A DNA stretch of 35,897 nucleotides from contig CAJQQJ010000413.1 of NCBI GenBank assembly GCA_905480445.1, positions 1 through 35,897 of the forward strand, read 5' to 3'. Shown piece after piece: positions 1 through 8,284 of the stretch. The notes beneath the pieces are model-generated. The model saw only the letters and a program-made list of their open reading frames with translations. It was not told where the DNA came from and searched no databases. Both the position numbers and the translations under genes were made by a program. The DNA is from an uncultured Alphaproteobacteria bacterium. GTDB lineage: Bacteria > Pseudomonadota > Alphaproteobacteria > UBA7985 > CAJQQZ01. Numbering within the stretch: the stretch's first letter is position 1; each line of letters begins with the position of its first letter.

Positions 1-142
1 ATATTCACAGTTCATCAATGGCCTTACTAAAGCAGGGATCGAAGTCGATCGTAAAGTGCTTTCAGACCTCGCCATTCGTGAGCCAGGTGCATTTAAGGAA
101 CTGGTCAACCAGGCTCGTTCCGCCGTCGAAAAAGCTGCCTAG
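1..142 (+). CDS. rplT: 50S ribosomal protein L20, C-terminal end (partial)
   Basis: Only the last 46 codons are inside the window, reading from base 2 to the TAG at 140-142. The translation begins YSQFINGLTKAGIEVDRK and contains LSDLAIREPGAFKELV, which is the conserved C-terminal half of L20, the 23S rRNA-binding assembly protein. L20 lies just upstream of pheS in many bacteria (infC-rpmI-rplT-pheST), and the next gene here is pheS, which supports the call. The 5' part of the gene lies outside the window. Confidence 0.95.
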   Translation, partial: YSQFINGLTKAGIEVDRKVLSDLAIREPGAFKELVNQARSAVEKAA

Positions 143-170
143 TTAACAGGCAAACTTTTTAGAGATTTTA

Positions 171-207
171 GGGGCAGGTCTGTTTACCGGACGCTGCCCC
201 TTTTTCT
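171..207 (+). terminator. Rho-independent terminator after rplT
   Basis: GGGGCAG (171-177) pairs perfectly with CTGCCCC (194-200), and GTC/GAC can extend the stem past a one-base bulge. The run TTTTTCTGTTT follows directly. It lies 28 bases after the rplT stop and before pheS, so it should end or attenuate the ribosomal-protein transcript. Its position also fits an attenuator for pheST, but no Phe-rich leader peptide is visible. Confidence 0.85.
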
Positions 208-345
208 GTTTTAGCCATATTCTCAAAACGTGAACAACCATTCGCGAATGTTGAATAGGTATGAAACAGGCAAGCAACAAAGACAGCCTCGAAAACCCAG
301 AATAGCTGGTGTTTTGGGATCAAGAAAGAAAAGGCAAAACATCTC

Positions 346-1425
346 ATGATTGATGTTAATGCATTGAGCGACAAATGGGTCGCTGAAGTAGAGGCGGCTA
401 GCGATCTAGCTGCATTGGATACAATCCGTGTGACTGCTCTCGGCAAGAAGGGCGAGATCACCGGTATGATGAAGCAAATGGGCTCGCTCAGCCCTGAAGA
501 GCGCAAAGAAACTGGCCAAGCGCTGAACAAGCTCAAGAACGCTATCAGCGAAGCCATTGATGCACGCAAAGCCGATCTAGAAGATGCTGAGCTTGACGCG
601 CGTTTGGCGCAAGAGAGCGTCGACATTTCACAAACCGTTCGTCCTCGCCGTAAAGGCACGATCCACCCAATCAGTCAGACTGTTGATGAAATGATCGCAA
701 TCCTTGGCGAAATGGGTTTCACACTAGCTGAAGGTCCAGAAGTCGAAGACGACTATCACAACTTCACAGCGCTCAACATGCCAGCCGACCACCCTGCTCG
801 CCAGATGCAAGATACCTTCTACATGAACGGTCACTCCGGCGACGAAGGCAGTCTGGTGTTACGGACACACACTTCGCCTGTGCAGATCCGCACAATGCTC
901 AGTGAGAAGCCGCCAATCCGCATCATCTGCCCAGGTCGTACTTTCCGCTGTGATTCAGACGCGACACACACACCAATGTTCAACCAGGTTGAAGGCTTGG
1001 TCATTGGCAAAGACATTCACATGGGCCATTTGAAAGGCTGCCTGCTCGACTTCTTGCGTGCTTTCTTCAATGAACCCAATATCAAGATCCAACTTCGCCC
1101 ATCCTACTTCCCTTTCACTGAACCTTCTGCTGAGGTCGACATCGGCTGCTCGCGTCAAGGCGGCGAACTCAAAATCGGCGAAGGCAACGATTGGTTGGAA
1201 ATTCTTGGCTGTGGCATGGTTAATCCACGGGTCTTAGAGGCTTGTAACATCGATCCCAACGAGTACCAGGGCTTTGCTTTTGGCATGGGTATTGAGCGTT
1301 TGGCCATGCTGAAGTACGGCATTCCTGATCTTAGAACTTTCTTTGACGGCGACGTTCGTTGGCTCGATCACTATGGTTTCGATGCTCTCGATCAACCGTC
1401 CATGGTGGGAGGGCTAAGCCGATGA
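346..1425 (+). CDS. pheS: Phenylalanine--tRNA ligase alpha subunit
   Basis: Catalytic subunit of the cytoplasmic alpha2-beta2 synthetase that charges tRNA-Phe. The 359-residue length is normal for the alphaproteobacterial family. Residues 1-90 form the N-terminal coiled-coil tRNA-binding arm (ALGKKGEITGMMKQMGSL). The class II core follows, with motif 2 in FRCDSDATHTPMFNQVEG and motif 3 in GMGIERLAMLKYGIPDLR. The ATG at 346 is preceded by AAGG about 11 bases upstream. The stop overlaps the pheT start as ATGA, so translation is probably coupled and the two subunits are made in equal amounts. No defects are seen in the motifs. Confidence 0.97.
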   Translation: MIDVNALSDKWVAEVEAASDLAALDTIRVTALGKKGEITGMMKQMGSLSPEERKETGQALNKLKNAISEAIDARKADLEDAELDARLAQESVDISQTVRPRRKGTIHPISQTVDEMIAILGEMGFTLAEGPEVEDDYHNFTALNMPADHPARQMQDTFYMNGHSGDEGSLVLRTHTSPVQIRTMLSEKPPIRIICPGRTFRCDSDATHTPMFNQVEGLVIGKDIHMGHLKGCLLDFLRAFFNEPNIKIQLRPSYFPFTEPSAEVDIGCSRQGGELKIGEGNDWLEILGCGMVNPRVLEACNIDPNEYQGFAFGMGIERLAMLKYGIPDLRTFFDGDVRWLDHYGFDALDQPSMVGGLSR

Positions 1426-3818
1426 AGTTCACTCTTTCCTGGTTGAAAAAGCACCTTGAAACTGATGCCTCCCTTCAGGAGATCACCGACAAGCTGACTG
1501 CTATTGGTCTTGAGCTGGAGGAGGTCAATAACCCTGCGGAGAAGTATGCACCCTTTCGCACGGCAACTGTTGTGGACTGCTGGCAGCACCCGAATGCCGA
1601 CCGTCTTCGCGTTTGCATCGTAGATTCTGGCACCGGCGAAAACACTCAAGTCGTTTGCGGCGCCCCTAATGCTCGCAAAGGCATGAAGGCCGTGTTTGCA
1701 CCCGATGGTGCCTATATCCCTGGTTTGGATGTCACCTTGAAGGCCGGAACACTTCGCGGTGAAGCCTCTAACGGAATGCTGGTTTCTGAGCGTGAGCTAG
1801 AGCTATCTGACGAGCACGACGGTATCATCGATCTGCCTGAAGAAACCGAGATCGGTGTTCCGTATGCAGATTTCGCTGGCCTCAACGATCCCGTCATTGA
1901 GATTGGCGTCACGCCTAATCGTGGCGATTGTCTTGGAGTTCGTGGTATTGCCCGTGACCTGGCCGCGACCGGTATCGGTACTTTGATTGAACACCCCGAT
2001 GTCAAAATCGAAGGAAGCTTCAAATCAACACCTGTTGTCAAAATCGAAACAGAAGGCAAATACTGTCCGCTGTTCGCGAGCCGCTTGATCAAAGGCGTTA
2101 AGAATGGGCCGTCTCCTGCTTGGCTTCAGCAGAAATTGACTGCCATTGGTTTGCGTCCGATTTCTATTCTCGTTGACATCACCAACTTGATGACCATGGA
2201 TCATAACCGTCCGATGCACGTTTTCGACGCCGCTAAGGTCAAAGGCGATTTAGTAGTTCGAATGGGCCGTGAAGGTGATTCCTTCATGGCGCTGAACGAC
2301 AAAGAATACGAACTCAATGAAGAGATGACAGTCATCGGGGATGACAACGGCGTTGTCTCTCTCGCTGGTATCATGGGTGGCCTCAGCACTGGCGTTCAAG
2401 ACGACACAGCCGATGTCCTTGTTGAATCTGCTCTTTGGGACCCGAGCAACATCGCCACCACTGGTCGTCGCTTGAACATATTCTCTGACGCGCGTTTCCG
2501 TTTTGAGCGCGGCGTTGATCCCGAATACACAGTCGAAGGTTTGGAATTTGCGACCAAGCTCATTTTAGGTCTATGCGGCGGTAAAGCTGGAGAAATTAAT
2601 CTAGCGGGTGAAATGCCCAACACGCGCCGTGAGATGGAATTCGACCCTGCCATGGTGAAAAGCTGGGGTGGGATGGATGTTTCCACAGACCGTTGCATTG
2701 AGATCCTGAACAGCCTGGGCTTTCTATCGATGACACAAGGTGACAAGCTACTGGTGTCGATCCCGACTTGGCGTACAGACATCGACCGCCATTGGGATTT
2801 GATCGAAGAAATCACTCGCATCGAAGGCTTTGACAAAATCCCTGCGATCTCGCTGCGCAATGAAGAAGCATTGCCACAGGATGCTTATACGCCAGACCAA
2901 AAGAAACTCCGCTCTGCTCGTCGCGCACTGGCCGCTCACGGCATGAACGAGGCCGTTACTTGGTCGTTCACATCATCAGTCACAGCACCTCTGTTTGGTG
3001 AGATTAAGGACGAAGTTAGATTGGCGAACCCGATTTCCTCCGACCTTGATGTGATGCGGCCTAGCCTTCTACCCAACCTCATTTTGGCGGCCCAGCGTAA
3101 CGTGGATCGCGGTTTTGGTGACACAGCTCTTTACGAAATAGGCACTTACTTCTTAGGTGTTAAGCCTGAAGAGCAGCCAACAGCAATTGCTGGACTTCGC
3201 ACTGGCTCTCAAGGGCCACGTCACTGGGATCAAGGGCAACGCAGCGTAGACGTGTTTGACGCTAAAGAAGATGCCGTAGTGGCGTTGCAAGCATTGGGGG
3301 CTCCTGTTTCCAATTTGCAGACCTCCACCGATGCTCCTTCATACTATCACCCTGGACGCTCAGGTTCTTTGCGGTTGGGCAAAAATGTTTTGGCCAACTT
3401 CGGTGAATTGCATCCTCGTACCTTAAAGGCAATGGATGCCAAAGGCCCCATCGTGGCGTTTGAAGTCTTTCCGGCAAATGTGCCGAAATCAAAGAAAGCT
3501 GGCTCAACAGCCAGACCTTTGTTGAGACCTTCACCGTTGCAACCGTTAGAACGTGACTTTGCTTTCATTGTCGATCAAGGCGTTGCAGCAGACGCTGCCT
3601 TGCGGGCGGCAAAAGGGGCTGACAAGAAATTGATCACGGCCTCTTCGCTGTTTGATGTTTATCAAGGTAAAGGCATTGAAGAGGGCAAGAAGTCCCTGGC
3701 TTTGTCAGTCACCATCCAGCCGCAAGATCAGGCCATGACGGACGAGCAGATTGACGAAGTTTGTCAAAAAGTCATAGCCCAAGTCATCAAAGCCACTGGC
3801 GGTGACCTTCGATCCTAA
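1422..3818 (+). CDS. pheT: Phenylalanine--tRNA ligase beta subunit
   Basis: Structural, editing and tRNA-binding subunit of PheRS, 798 residues from the ATG at 1422, which overlaps the pheS stop by four bases. An in-frame start 63 bases upstream would add a tail unlike the family. Order of domains: MKFTLSWLKKHLE start, an EMAP/OB-like tRNA-binding domain at about 40-150 (HPNADRLRVC, VCGAPNARKGMK), B3/B4 editing domain at about 200-380 (RPMHVFDAAKV), B5 region with RIEGFDKIPA, catalytic-like domain, and a C-terminal FDX-ACB anticodon-binding domain (ERDFAFIVD, FDVYQG). It appears complete and intact. Confidence 0.97.
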   Translation: MKFTLSWLKKHLETDASLQEITDKLTAIGLELEEVNNPAEKYAPFRTATVVDCWQHPNADRLRVCIVDSGTGENTQVVCGAPNARKGMKAVFAPDGAYIPGLDVTLKAGTLRGEASNGMLVSERELELSDEHDGIIDLPEETEIGVPYADFAGLNDPVIEIGVTPNRGDCLGVRGIARDLAATGIGTLIEHPDVKIEGSFKSTPVVKIETEGKYCPLFASRLIKGVKNGPSPAWLQQKLTAIGLRPISILVDITNLMTMDHNRPMHVFDAAKVKGDLVVRMGREGDSFMALNDKEYELNEEMTVIGDDNGVVSLAGIMGGLSTGVQDDTADVLVESALWDPSNIATTGRRLNIFSDARFRFERGVDPEYTVEGLEFATKLILGLCGGKAGEINLAGEMPNTRREMEFDPAMVKSWGGMDVSTDRCIEILNSLGFLSMTQGDKLLVSIPTWRTDIDRHWDLIEEITRIEGFDKIPAISLRNEEALPQDAYTPDQKKLRSARRALAAHGMNEAVTWSFTSSVTAPLFGEIKDEVRLANPISSDLDVMRPSLLPNLILAAQRNVDRGFGDTALYEIGTYFLGVKPEEQPTAIAGLRTGSQGPRHWDQGQRSVDVFDAKEDAVVALQALGAPVSNLQTSTDAPSYYHPGRSGSLRLGKNVLANFGELHPRTLKAMDAKGPIVAFEVFPANVPKSKKAGSTARPLLRPSPLQPLERDFAFIVDQGVAADAALRAAKGADKKLITASSLFDVYQGKGIEEGKKSLALSVTIQPQDQAMTDEQIDEVCQKVIAQVIKATGGDLRS

Positions 3819-3826
3819 ATGCTACT

Positions 3827-3874
3827 GGCCAAGAGAGAGTCGATCAAAGTCTTGACAGCGACTCTCTCTTGGCC
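3827..3874 (+). terminator. Long perfect hairpin after pheT, probable terminator or processing site
   Basis: GGCCAAGAGAGAGTCG (3827-3842) is perfectly complementary to CGACTCTCTCTTGGCC (3859-3874), with a 16-base loop that can itself pair TCAA with TTGA. It begins 9 bases after the pheT stop and ends 42 bases before lepA. The bases after the stem (GATTAGCTCC) are not T-rich; the nearest T-run is TCTTTTCTT about 14 bases on. Intrinsic termination is therefore uncertain, and an mRNA-end stabiliser or Rho-dependent end is possible. Confidence 0.6.
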
Positions 3875-3915
3875 GATTAGCTCCATCATCTTTTCTTAAG
3901 AGAAATCAGACAGCT

Positions 3916-5733
3916 ATGGCCGGCAAACAGGCAATTCCTCAAAGCCACATTCTCAACTTCGCTATTATCGCGCATATTGACCACGGTAATTCGACCCAGG
4001 CTGATCGCATGATCCATCTCTGCGGTGCTTTGACAGACCGTGAGATGAAGGAACAGGTTCTCGATTCCATGGATATCGAGCGTGAGCGCGGTATTACAAT
4101 TAAGGCCAATACCGTTCGCCTGGATTACAAATCCGTCGATGGCCAGGACTACGCGCTCAACCTAATCGACACACCTGGACACGTCGACTTTGCCTATGAA
4201 GTCAGCCGTTCCTTATCCGCCTGTGAAGGCTCTCTGTTATTGGTTGATGCCAGCCAAGGTGTTGAAGCGCAAACGCTCGCCAATGTCTATCTGGCTTTGG
4301 AAAACGATCACGAAATCATCACAGTTCTAAACAAGATTGATTTGCCGGCGGCAGAGCCAGAACGGATCCGTCAACAGATCGAAGACGTTGTTGGCTTAGA
4401 TGCCAGCGATGCGCTCTCTGTATCCGGTAAAACAGGCGACGGTGTTCGTGAAGTTCTAGAGCGCATCGTTGAAAATGTACCAGCCCCAGTTGGCGACGAT
4501 TCAGCTCCTCTGAAGGCGCTGTTGGTTGATAGCTGGTATGATACCTACCTTGGTGTGATCATTCTTGTTCGCGTTGTCGAAGGCTCTCTCAAAAAGGGCA
4601 CCAAGATACGCATGATGAATACGGGCGCCACGAAGGACGTCGAGCGCGTTGGTGTCTTCACACCCGCCAGAGTTGACAAGGGTTCACTCAGCGCTGGCGA
4701 GATTGGCTTTATTACGGCTGGTATCAAAACAGTCGCCGATTGCCAAATCGGTGATACCATTACCGAAGAACGCCGCCTAGCAGACGCACCTCTAGCTGGC
4801 TTTAAGCCGTCTATTCCTGTTGTTTTCTGTGGTCTGTTCCCATCAGAAGCAGCGGAGTTTGAAACACTACGCGACTCACTAGCGAAACTGGCACTGAACG
4901 ATTCCTCGTTCCAGTTTGAAGCTGAAACTTCGGCCGCGCTTGGTTTCGGTTTCCGTTGCGGTTTCCTCGGACTGCTTCATCTTGAGATCGTTCAAGAGCG
5001 CCTTGAGCGTGAATTCGACCTTGACCTCGTCACAACAGCGCCTTCCGTGGTTTACAAAGTCTATCACATCAACGGCGATATGTATGAGATTCACAACCCA
5101 GTAGATTTGCCAGAAGTTACTCAAATCAAGAAAATCGAAGAACCTTGGATCAAAGCAACCATCCTCGTTCCCGACGAGTTTTTGGGGCCAATCTTGAAGC
5201 TTTGTGAAGATCGCCGCGGCGTTCAACAAGAACTGACTTACGCTGGCAACCGCGCCATGATCATCTATAGACTGCCGCTTAACGAAGTGGTGTTCGATTT
5301 CTATGACCGGCTTAAATCAGTCTCAAAAGGCTACGCTTCCTTTGACTATGCTTTGGACTCTTATGAGGAAGAAGATCTGGTCAAGATGCAGATCTTGGTT
5401 AACCAAGAGCCTGTGGACGCACTTTCAATCATGGTCCACCGGTCCAAGGCAGAATCACGTGGCCGCGCTCTTTGTGAGCGTTTGAAAGAACTGATCCACC
5501 GCCAGCTCTTTAAGATTGCTATCCAGGCCGCCATTGGTGGCAAGGTTATCGCGCGTGAAACTGTATCTGCTATGCGCAAGGATGTGACAGCCAAGTGTTA
5601 CGGCGGCGACGTCTCAAGAAAGCGTAAACTGCTTGATAAGCAGAAAGAGGGTAAGAAACGCATGCGCCAGTTCGGCAAAGTCGATATTCCCCAATCCGCT
5701 TTCTTAGCCGCCCTCAGAATGAGTGACGACTAG
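3916..5733 (+). CDS. lepA: Elongation factor 4 (LepA) with altered P-loop
   Basis: Ribosome-associated translational GTPase, 605 residues against about 600 for the family. Most landmarks are canonical: ERERGITIKA (switch I/G2), DTPGHVDF (G3), NKIDLP (G4), SGKTGDGV (G5 region), the EF-G-like domains, and the LepA-specific C-terminal domain (KKRMRQFGKVDIPQSAFLAAL). The G1 motif is odd. It reads AHIDHGNSTQADR where LepA proteins have AHIDHGKSTLADR: the catalytic Lys is Asn25 (AAT, 3988-3990) and the following Leu is Gln28 (CAG). Either change could come from one base substitution. The rest of the gene shows no decay. The ATG at 3916 has only a weak upstream purine stretch. Confidence 0.97.
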   Translation: MAGKQAIPQSHILNFAIIAHIDHGNSTQADRMIHLCGALTDREMKEQVLDSMDIERERGITIKANTVRLDYKSVDGQDYALNLIDTPGHVDFAYEVSRSLSACEGSLLLVDASQGVEAQTLANVYLALENDHEIITVLNKIDLPAAEPERIRQQIEDVVGLDASDALSVSGKTGDGVREVLERIVENVPAPVGDDSAPLKALLVDSWYDTYLGVIILVRVVEGSLKKGTKIRMMNTGATKDVERVGVFTPARVDKGSLSAGEIGFITAGIKTVADCQIGDTITEERRLADAPLAGFKPSIPVVFCGLFPSEAAEFETLRDSLAKLALNDSSFQFEAETSAALGFGFRCGFLGLLHLEIVQERLEREFDLDLVTTAPSVVYKVYHINGDMYEIHNPVDLPEVTQIKKIEEPWIKATILVPDEFLGPILKLCEDRRGVQQELTYAGNRAMIIYRLPLNEVVFDFYDRLKSVSKGYASFDYALDSYEEEDLVKMQILVNQEPVDALSIMVHRSKAESRGRALCERLKELIHRQLFKIAIQAAIGGKVIARETVSAMRKDVTAKCYGGDVSRKRKLLDKQKEGKKRMRQFGKVDIPQSAFLAALRMSDD

Positions 5734-5744
5734 GCTGCCAGCCT

Positions 5745-6035
5745 TTAACGCCTGCCAATGAGATAGAAGACCAATCCTAGCCCGCCTGCGGTCACCCAGA
5801 GTGGCCAGATGACCAGCTGGCCTATGCCATAGTCCCAAAGCCACCAATGCAGGTAACGCTCTGTAATAGCTTGTGTGAGGTTCAACGTGCCAGGGCTCCA
5901 GCTGTACCAAAACTGCCCTAGCAAGTAAGACTGCCAGTAGCCATCTCTAAAGTAGCCATAAGCCTCCATAATGACCAGCACTAAGGCTGTTGTTAACAGC
6001 ACCAGACCTAGGACTTTGAGAACCCGCTTTGTCAT
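5745..6035 (-). CDS. Small Trp-rich inner-membrane protein, unknown function
   Basis: A 96-residue protein not recognised as a named family. It has a basic N-terminus, a first hydrophobic segment at about 8-26 (VLGLVLLTTALVLVIMEAYG), a polar loop rich in aromatic residues, and a second hydrophobic segment at about 73-93 ending in GRR. Eight tryptophans in 96 residues (motifs FWYSW, HWWLW, WPLWV) are unusual and would sit near the membrane interfaces. It is convergent with lepA with 11 bases between the stops. The ATG start at 6035 has only a weak ribosome-binding site. It is plausibly real because of its membrane architecture and its snug fit with neighbours. Confidence 0.6.
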   Translation of the reverse strand: MTKRVLKVLGLVLLTTALVLVIMEAYGYFRDGYWQSYLLGQFWYSWSPGTLNLTQAITERYLHWWLWDYGIGQLVIWPLWVTAGGLGLVFYLIGRR

Positions 6036-6246
6036 TCATTCAGCTTTCTTTGTTGCCTGTACTCTTATCTAGGCAGCTGTGTCGTCACAACGAAATCAAA
6101 GCAGCGTGAACAGTTTGTCATCGATAAATCGAAAGACAAAACAAGGTGCGAAAATAAATCATCAAACAAGCCTTTGACCCCATTGCATAAAACCTCGGTC
6201 TCCGCTAGTTTGCGCCACGCTTTTACGGAGCAGATTGTTCCGCGCT

Positions 6247-6337
6247 GGTGAGGTGGCCGAGTGGCTTAAGGCGCACGCCTGGAAAGCGTGTATGGGTTAA
6301 TAGCTCATCGAGGGTTCGAATCCCTCCCTCACCGCCA
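6247..6337 (+). tRNA. tRNA-Ser (anticodon GGA)
   Basis: 91 bases including an encoded CCA. The acceptor stem GGTGAGG (6247-6253) pairs with CCTCACC (6327-6333), followed by discriminator G and CCA (6335-6337). The anticodon loop CTGGAAA places GGA at 6281-6283, reading UCC/UCU. A long variable arm (ATGGG paired with CTCAT) is typical of a type II serine tRNA. The T-loop reads GGTTCGAATCC. No integrase or repeated 3' end that would suggest use as an attachment site is seen nearby. Confidence 0.97.
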
Positions 6338-6381
6338 TTTCTGCAAATGTCCAGCCTTGGGTCATATCTTTCAAGTCAGCT

Positions 6382-6403
6382 AAAAATTGTCCCGTCGGAC
6401 AAT
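6382..6403 (-). terminator. Rho-independent terminator of the Crp/Fnr gene
   Basis: Read on the minus strand, ATTGTCC, loop GACG and GGACAAT (6386-6403) form a 7-bp perfect stem with a four-base loop, followed by TTTT. It lies about 80 bases beyond the stop of the minus-strand Crp/Fnr gene. On the plus strand the stem is followed by GGAAAAA, so it does not look like a terminator for the tRNA. Confidence 0.65.
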
Positions 6404-6480
6404 GGAAAAACTCGAGTTTATTCCATGTTAGTCCGGCATCTTCCTTTGAGTATCGGTCAATATTGAACGACGATTTCAAT

Positions 6481-7176
6481 TTAGAGGCTGGCTTCATTAA
6501 GATCTGTCAAAGAACCGGCGTCCAATATTCGAATGGTCTGACGCTCTGTTTTAATCACACCTTTGCTGACCATGTCGCTTAAAGACCGACTAACTGCCTC
6601 GCGGCGCGCACCAATTCTCTGTGCTATATCTGCATGGGTTAAGGCGGGTTTGAGTACTCCGCCATCAAAGAGCTGATTGCGTTCCAACGCCTCCCGCACG
6701 ATCAAAGATTTAACACGCTCACTGACAGGTTTCGTGGCGAGTTCAAAGTTGCGGTTGCTTAGGTTTCGCACAGACTTAGCAAAATCTTTGATCAAGGCCA
6801 GTGCAAAATGCGGTTTGGTCTCAATCATCTGTAAGAAGGCTTCAGAGGAAACTTGCACCAGCTCTACATCCGTCAAGGCGCAAACACTGGCCGATCGAGG
6901 GCCGCCATCAATAGCGGCGAGCTCACCAAAGTAACTACCATGTTGAATTTCATCAAAGGCCAGTTCTGTTCCATCAACTGACGTCAAAAATGCTAAGGCG
7001 CGTCCTGATAGCAAAAAAAATACATCATTCTCCTCACTCATGTGATGAATGATGACTTGTCCTTTACTGTACTTCCGTTTTTGCAATTTTTCTGGGTCAA
7101 AACTTGACCCTTCTTCACACAAATATTGAAGTAGCGGAATACCGCTAGCAGGACACTGATTCGGGTTTCCCGTCAT
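6481..7176 (-). CDS. Crp/Fnr-family transcriptional regulator
   Basis: 231 residues. The N-terminal half is a cyclic-nucleotide-binding beta-barrel (YSKGQVIIHH, then FGELAAIDGGPRSASV). The GEL and RSA pieces of the cAMP-binding cassette are kept, so cyclic-nucleotide binding is possible but not shown. There is no Fnr-type N-terminal cysteine cluster. The C-terminal winged helix-turn-helix is at about 170-220 (LTHADIAQRIGARREAVSRSLSDM); its recognition helix RREAVSR combines CRP-like Arg with the Fnr-like E-x-x-S-R. Start ATG at 7176 follows GAGAGG. A weak Fnr/Crp-like palindrome lies about 105 bases upstream. A membrane class III cyclase is encoded about 10 kb away, which may or may not be its partner. 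Confidence 0.92.
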   Translation of the reverse strand: MTGNPNQCPASGIPLLQYLCEEGSSFDPEKLQKRKYSKGQVIIHHMSEENDVFFLLSGRALAFLTSVDGTELAFDEIQHGSYFGELAAIDGGPRSASVCALTDVELVQVSSEAFLQMIETKPHFALALIKDFAKSVRNLSNRNFELATKPVSERVKSLIVREALERNQLFDGGVLKPALTHADIAQRIGARREAVSRSLSDMVSKGVIKTERQTIRILDAGSLTDLNEASL

Positions 7177-7279
7177 CGCCTCTCAGAAGTTCCTCTAATG
7201 ATTTTGTTCTTGCTCCACAAAAAAAGCTATCACGCGCCAAGGACACATCAACCTCCTATAGTTGGTAGGTTTGATATTC

Positions 7280-7293
7280 TTGGTTTTGATCAA
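7280..7293. promoter_or_regulatory. Possible Fnr/Crp-type operator
   Basis: TTGGT-TTTG-ATCAA matches the Fnr-type palindrome TTGAT-N4-ATCAA at 9 of 10 defined positions. It lies in the 185-base gap upstream of the Crp/Fnr-family gene, so autoregulation is conceivable. About one such match is expected by chance in a window of this size, and another occurs inside a coding region near 16128, so the evidence is thin. Confidence 0.25.
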
Positions 7294-7361
7294 TCGCTCA
7301 TCTTACGAGTCGTTCTATCACATCTGTTGGAGCGCTGTGCAAAAGAAAATTTGGTGAGAAA

Positions 7362-8219
7362 TTACCGTCTTTTGGTTGCCCTGCCGGTCGTACGAGGTTT
7401 AGAGAAATCTGCATCTCCTTCCAGTTGTCGACTCGGGTTGGCAGTTCCCGTTGTAAAGGCTTGGTTCCATTGCCCAAGCTTAACATCTCTATCTGGCCAG
7501 GTTTCCAGTTTCTCTTCATCGCGATACATGGCAAACGGCCTTAGTGTGCTTTCGTAGAAGTCAATTTGCTCGTGGCGGCGATACTGCTCGGCGTCGTACC
7601 CATTCCAGTGCAGACATTGATCCAATGGACGGCGGTAGCGGGAATTTTGTGTTTTGACGGGATAGCCAATGGGAATGGTGCCATAAGCCTTCATCCAAGA
7701 GGGATAGCCTAGCAAGTCGGCCAGGTCTTGATTGGTCTCATCCTCACCGCCGCCTGACAACCAAGCCGACGTCAGGCCTTCTGCCGCGACCCCCAGCTGT
7801 ATATTTTGAATCGCGGCCCCCAAGGAACAAAGAAAGATCGCCTCGTTGTTGTTCAGATATTCAGCTTTATACTCTGGTGTTGTCGGTTGAGGGAAACAGA
7901 CCTTCCAGCGCGGATCGCCCAGCACAATGATAATGGCGACGGTGTTGGCTAAATAGTCCTTCTTAACTGCCGGGAAGCCCTTTGCGTGATCGACCAGCCG
8001 TTGGGCTTGCGCCTTGTAAACATCCGTGACCTTTTCCTTTATGCTTGGATCATCGATTACAAGAAACTCGAAACACTGCACGTTCGCCCCTGATGGCGCC
8101 CAACGACCGCAGTCGACAATGCGCTCTAAAACGGCTCTGTCAACGGCGTGACCGGCTTCATATTTTCGAGTTGAGCGACGTTTGCGAATAATCTCTTGGA
8201 ACAGTGGATCGTCTGACAT
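7362..8219 (-). CDS. Nitroreductase-family FMN oxidoreductase
   Basis: 285 residues, with the nitroreductase fold at about 1-210. The N-terminal IIRKRRSTRKYE is the classic FMN-phosphate-binding start, RWAPSGANVQCFEFLVIDD is the second FMN contact region, and GAAIQNIQLGVAAEGLTSAWL is the conserved helix followed by the PIGYP segment. Such enzymes reduce nitro groups, quinones, flavins or ene substrates with NAD(P)H; the substrate cannot be read from sequence. It has about 70 residues beyond the usual 200-220, a polar charged C-terminal extension of unknown role. Start ATG at 8219 follows AGGAA. It is downstream of the esterase on the same strand, 65 bases away. Confidence 0.9.
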   Translation of the reverse strand: MSDDPLFQEIIRKRRSTRKYEAGHAVDRAVLERIVDCGRWAPSGANVQCFEFLVIDDPSIKEKVTDVYKAQAQRLVDHAKGFPAVKKDYLANTVAIIIVLGDPRWKVCFPQPTTPEYKAEYLNNNEAIFLCSLGAAIQNIQLGVAAEGLTSAWLSGGGEDETNQDLADLLGYPSWMKAYGTIPIGYPVKTQNSRYRRPLDQCLHWNGYDAEQYRRHEQIDFYESTLRPFAMYRDEEKLETWPDRDVKLGQWNQAFTTGTANPSRQLEGDADFSKPRTTGRATKRR

Positions 8220-8284
8220 GGGCTAGTCTTCCTTTGGTTTTCTCTCCCAAAGTAAAGCGCGCCAAGGTCTGCCAGTCCAGAGCT

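Noticed and set aside
168..659. Minus-strand open frame of 163 codons over the terminator and the start of pheS
   Set aside because: It lies antisense to the conserved pheS and has no recognisable domain or ribosome-binding site.
6247..6480. tRNA-Ser as an integration site of a genomic island
   Set aside because: No integrase, no repeated 3' tRNA segment and no phage-like genes are visible downstream; the next gene is an ordinary regulator.
7198..7557. Plus-strand open frame of 119 codons
   Set aside because: It overlaps the nitroreductase C-terminus antisense and shows no protein-family features; the rest is the regulator's upstream region.
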